Source: a virus
IMG/VR virus record: IMGVR_UViG_3300028025_003228
Span: 1-27,312 of that record
Length of the DNA stretch: 27,312 nucleotides
Direction: 5' to 3' (one strand)
Program-made: the position numbers and the translations under genes
The notes under the pieces: model-generated
The model's database searches: none
Told to the model about the DNA's origin: nothing
Seen by the model: the letters and a program-made list of their open reading frames with translations, nothing else
Shown: positions 24,725 to 27,312 of the stretch, piece by piece
Position numbering within the stretch: the stretch's first letter is position 1
How the letters are laid out: the number at the start of each line of letters is the position of its first letter

Positions 24725-26769
24725 TATTGCTCTGAAATCATTACAGTTGAAATGGAAGTCGGATCATCACCATCAATAGTTATAATGGTATTCCTATTGG
24801 TGCTAACCACTGTATTTTCTGCCTGTATAGTAAATCGAATATATCCATCAGGAGAAGAGACAGAAGTAATTCTAATGTCGTTGATTGTCAAAGTTCCTAA
24901 GTTATAATCAATGGTTCCTGCATTAGAGTTGACAATTTGTCTTTCGGATAATTGATTATAATAAACTGTTCGCAGTGTACCAGTTCTCGAATCAATTACT
25001 GGAATGGCAGTTGCACCATATCCACCACCATCAGAAATAGTAACAATAGCACGTGTATAATCAATGCCTCTATTCACCATTTCAATTCTTGCAATTTTTC
25101 CATTGACCACAATTGCAACTGCTTCTGCACCAATACCATCACCAGAAATAGTTACTGTTGGAGGTGAAATGTAATCAACACCAGCATCCAAGACTTGAAT
25201 ATTTGAAATTCCCGAAAATGATTGTGGAATCTCTTCAAACTGAACTTCTTGTTCTGCTCCCAAAGCATCTAAAGTTTTGAAGAAAGTGGATGTCAATCTA
25301 TTGCCAATCGTTCCTCTACGTAAAGGTATATTAAATTTTACACTATATGGTTTAATTGATATCAGTGAAGGCAGTAATCTTTTCTGAACACGAAGAGCAC
25401 TTTGCGTTCCGAAAAATGCATTCAAGTTTGTACCATCAATTGCTTTTTGAAGTTTCGATAAAACAAACTTTGAAGAAAATTTATTAAGATAGAGATTACT
25501 ATAGTTTAAAATAGTATTTCGTATATTTGTTTTCAACGCACTTTCAGTCAACGATGTTTTTCGTGCATCGTATCGTACTGTGCTGTCAATCAACAAATAT
25601 AAAAACTCTGGATCACGAATAATAACGTCAGTAGAAACCACTGCTTTTGGTTTGATAATCTCATCAATAATTCGTTGCTTCTCCGCCTCTGAAATATAAT
25701 AGTTTGTTTTAGGTTTCAATGAAATGAATACTTTACCATATACTGGTTTCTCTTCATCCTCTCCACCCCACACCGAAATAGAATCCAGTGAAGTATAGTT
25801 TTGCAAAATGTACGTCTCATAATCCTTAAATGTAATCAAACGATTTTGAGTGGCAAACTGAGATGCAGTAGAAAACTTAATTGAGTCTACACTTTCACGG
25901 TCAGAACCACCCGCAGAAGGTGACACAACACTCACATCAATAGTAGAAAGACCATTGATAGTTGAACCTGCTGTGAAATTATTTGCTCTATTAGAGACAG
26001 CACCAGATGTAATGAGATAACTCATATTCACTATTGCACCATCAGTTAATGATTGTCCTATTACATTGTCACCGAAACTAACTTTAAATTTTCCATCATT
26101 AGATTCATTTAAAAAATAAACCAATGAAGAACCAGTGACATCAAGAATGTCTGATACTAAATTATATGTCTGTGCTGCGGTGTTTCCCGAAGTAGGAGTT
26201 ACAGTAACTCTGAGTGTTCGTGTATCAATGTTTGCATTCGGAATAGTAAATACCGATTTGGGATTTGAGATAGCATTATAGGTCTGTGAAAAATTTATAA
26301 ACTGACCTTCGTAGATGTCTATATTTTCAAAGAAATATTGTGTTCCAGTTTTAGATATAGTGACTGATTCAGTTGTTATGTAATTATATGAAATGCCATC
26401 AACGAGTTCTGAAAAGAAAGTGTATCCTCTTGGAAGAGTAGCAGTATCAGCATCAGTTGTTGTTGAAGTAACAGTTACATTGACAGTTGCTTTAGGGGCA
26501 GTAACTGAATAAGGAACATAGTTGAGTGTCTTGGCATGTGACACTACGGCATCACGTGTTGTAGCACTATCCAAGAACGATTCATTGGCAACCATATTCA
26601 AATAGTATGCATTGTAGTGAGTATTGTATGCAAGAATATCCAATAGAACATTCAGACCAGCACCCTCAAAATCGTAATCAGTAAACTCTGATTGCTGTCT
26701 TAAAAAATTCTTTAGATTGGTTTTGATTGTATCAAAATCAAGGTCTGTGACTTGTAAACGAGCAGCCAT
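24724..26769 (-). CDS. 6: Baseplate wedge protein gp6 (681 aa)
   Basis: Homologue of T4 gp6 (660 residues), whose dimers form the continuous inner ring of the baseplate and join the wedges. It belongs to the gp6/J-like baseplate family. Diagnostic N-terminal blocks are FLRQQSEFTDYDFEGAGLNV, LLDILAYNTHYNAYYLNMVA, NESFLDSATTRDAVVSHAKT and LNYVPYS. The middle has KFKVSFGDNVIGQSLTDG and NRLITFKDYETYIL, and the wedge region has VFISLKPKTNYYISEAEK. Two GxGY glycine-rich modules lie at about 521-593, in the C-terminal part. The ATG follows the gp25 stop directly (TAAATG), and the gp6 stop overlaps the next ATG as TAATG, so gp25, gp6 and the gp7-like protein are probably translated as a coupled set. 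Confidence 0.96.
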   Translation of the reverse strand: MAARLQVTDLDFDTIKTNLKNFLRQQSEFTDYDFEGAGLNVLLDILAYNTHYNAYYLNMVANESFLDSATTRDAVVSHAKTLNYVPYSVTAPKATVNVTVTSTTTDADTATLPRGYTFFSELVDGISYNYITTESVTISKTGTQYFFENIDIYEGQFINFSQTYNAISNPKSVFTIPNANIDTRTLRVTVTPTSGNTAAQTYNLVSDILDVTGSSLVYFLNESNDGKFKVSFGDNVIGQSLTDGAIVNMSYLITSGAVSNRANNFTAGSTINGLSTIDVSVVSPSAGGSDRESVDSIKFSTASQFATQNRLITFKDYETYILQNYTSLDSISVWGGEDEEKPVYGKVFISLKPKTNYYISEAEKQRIIDEIIKPKAVVSTDVIIRDPEFLYLLIDSTVRYDARKTSLTESALKTNIRNTILNYSNLYLNKFSSKFVLSKLQKAIDGTNLNAFFGTQSALRVQKRLLPSLISIKPYSVKFNIPLRRGTIGNRLTSTFFKTLDALGAEQEVQFEEIPQSFSGISNIQVLDAGVDYISPPTVTISGDGIGAEAVAIVVNGKIARIEMVNRGIDYTRAIVTISDGGGYGATAIPVIDSRTGTLRTVYYNQLSERQIVNSNAGTIDYNLGTLTINDIRITSVSSPDGYIRFTIQAENTVVSTNRNTIITIDGDDPTSISTVMISEQ
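24991..25209 (-). repeat. Two GxGY-type glycine-rich modules in gp6
   Basis: Residues 521-593: VLDAGVDYISPPTVTISGDG then MVNRGIDYTRAIVTISDGGG. Each has a DY turn, a valine strand, a Gly-rich loop and an Ala-rich strand. Confidence 0.8.
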
Positions 26770-27174
26770 TTATCGAATCCGTTCGAGGAAAAAAGTAATT
26801 GTGATTGGGTCAGATTGGTTGATAACAGAAAACTCAACCTCCACACTGAATCCATTATTTTCATAATCAGCAAAAACATAAACCTTAGAGACACTTGCTC
26901 TTGGTTCATAGTTTGCTATAACTTGTGCTATCTCTCTTTGAAGGGCAATTGATGTCAGTTCATCAATGTTTTCAAACAATAGTTTACGAACATTCGATCC
27001 AATTTCTGGTTGGAATGGTTTTTCGTAGTGATTAGTGAGGACTAGATTTTTTATCGAATTAATAACTGCCTTGACACCGACATGTTTATTGATATCCTTT
27101 TTGACAGGATGGATATTGAACGACAAGTCCAAATCTCGAAAGTCTCTTACTGTATCTGTGGTAACTGTAGCCAT
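26770..27174 (-). CDS. 25: Baseplate wedge protein gp25 (134 aa)
   Basis: Homologue of T4 gp25 (132 residues), the lysozyme-related fold (without known lytic activity) that is the conserved core of contractile baseplates, also found as TssE in type VI secretion. It initiates sheath assembly contacts and joins gp6 and gp53 in the wedge. Visible signatures are DLDLSFNIHPVKKDINKHVG, AVINSIKNLVLTNHYEKPFQ, PEIGSNVRKLLFE, and an EPRASV segment with YEPRASVSKVYVFAD. The EPR motif is the strongest family marker. The ATG has no close Shine-Dalgarno (AAGG is about 15 bases away), but AATAAATA lies four bases upstream. The stop is directly followed by the gp6 ATG. Confidence 0.97.
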   Translation of the reverse strand: MATVTTDTVRDFRDLDLSFNIHPVKKDINKHVGVKAVINSIKNLVLTNHYEKPFQPEIGSNVRKLLFENIDELTSIALQREIAQVIANYEPRASVSKVYVFADYENNGFSVEVEFSVINQSDPITITFFLERIR

Positions 27175-27178
27175 ATGC

Positions 27179-27186
27179 TATTTATT
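27179..27186 (-). promoter_or_regulatory. Late promoter-like AATAAATA abutting the gp25 start
   Basis: The minus strand reads AATAAATA in the 18-base gap before gp25, fitting NATAAATA. Four bases (GCAT) then separate it from ATG. Initiation at the usual distance would fall at about the first base of the ATG. Confidence 0.45.
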
Positions 27187-27192
27187 CAACCT

Positions 27193-27312
27193 TTAAGTGT
27201 TTTGTGTTACTGAATTGATATAGTTCGTGACTATATCAATTTGCGTCCCTACAGCAGTTCCAATATCAGGAATGACTACTTCTTGAATTGATGAACCAGA
27301 GGCATAGTAATT
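27193..27312 (-). CDS. 3' end of an upstream gene (39 codons), probably baseplate hub region
   Basis: A frame open from the window edge ends at TAA 27193-27195. It encodes a 39-residue C-terminus with SGSSIQEVVIPDIGTAVGTQ and then IDIVTNYINSVTQNT. It is in the same strand and spacing as the rest of the operon, 18 bases before gp25. In related marine phages gp5 (hub and tail lysozyme) or another hub/PAAR gene lies here, but the fragment carries no diagnostic motif, so I do not assign it. Confidence 0.6.
   Translation of the reverse strand, partial: NYYASGSSIQEVVIPDIGTAVGTQIDIVTNYINSVTQNT

Overview
The window is the baseplate and tail-fibre part of a late structural operon from a T4-like contractile-tailed phage. 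It resembles the marine 'exo-T-even' myoviruses that infect picocyanobacteria and SAR11-type bacteria. The evidence is a cluster in T4 order of baseplate wedge proteins gp25, gp6, a gp7-like protein and gp8. It is followed by a giant DUF4815 protein and small beta-rich proteins of kinds common in marine myophages. The DNA is AT-rich and late-promoter-like NATAAATA motifs are present. I cannot name the host from sequence alone. There are no replication, metabolic, tRNA or integrase genes.

Every convincing gene reads leftward (minus strand), so transcription runs from the right edge to the left. Right block (27312 to 14449): the 3' end of an upstream gene, gp25, gp6, the gp7-like protein, gp8 and the 2051-residue DUF4815 protein. 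Middle block (14446 to 9301): a short coiled-coil protein, a GN-rich fibre-like protein, a 110-residue beta protein, a decapeptide-repeat fibre, a poly-glycine adhesin-like protein, a 138-residue helper-like protein, a short fibre-head protein, and two tandem 126-residue paralogues. Left block (9217 to 60): after an intrinsic terminator and a perfect TATAAATA motif comes a 111-residue beta protein with a TTG start. It is followed by two giant repeat fibres of 1757 and 1181 residues, built from a 28-residue heptad-repeat unit.

The genes are packed tightly. Several pairs overlap as TAATG, so translational coupling is likely. The wedge proteins assemble the six baseplate arms. The genes after gp8 replace T4 genes 9-12 and 34-38 and probably build the peripheral baseplate and the host-recognition fibres.

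The most notable feature is modularity. Small glycine-rich beta modules recur in four consecutive baseplate proteins, and one is split in gp8 by a different module. The two giant fibres share the same coiled-coil cassettes and beta module. Head domains, decapeptide repeats and poly-Gly tracts look like interchangeable parts for host-range change. I see no wholly new enzymatic or defence system here. The unusual content is structural.
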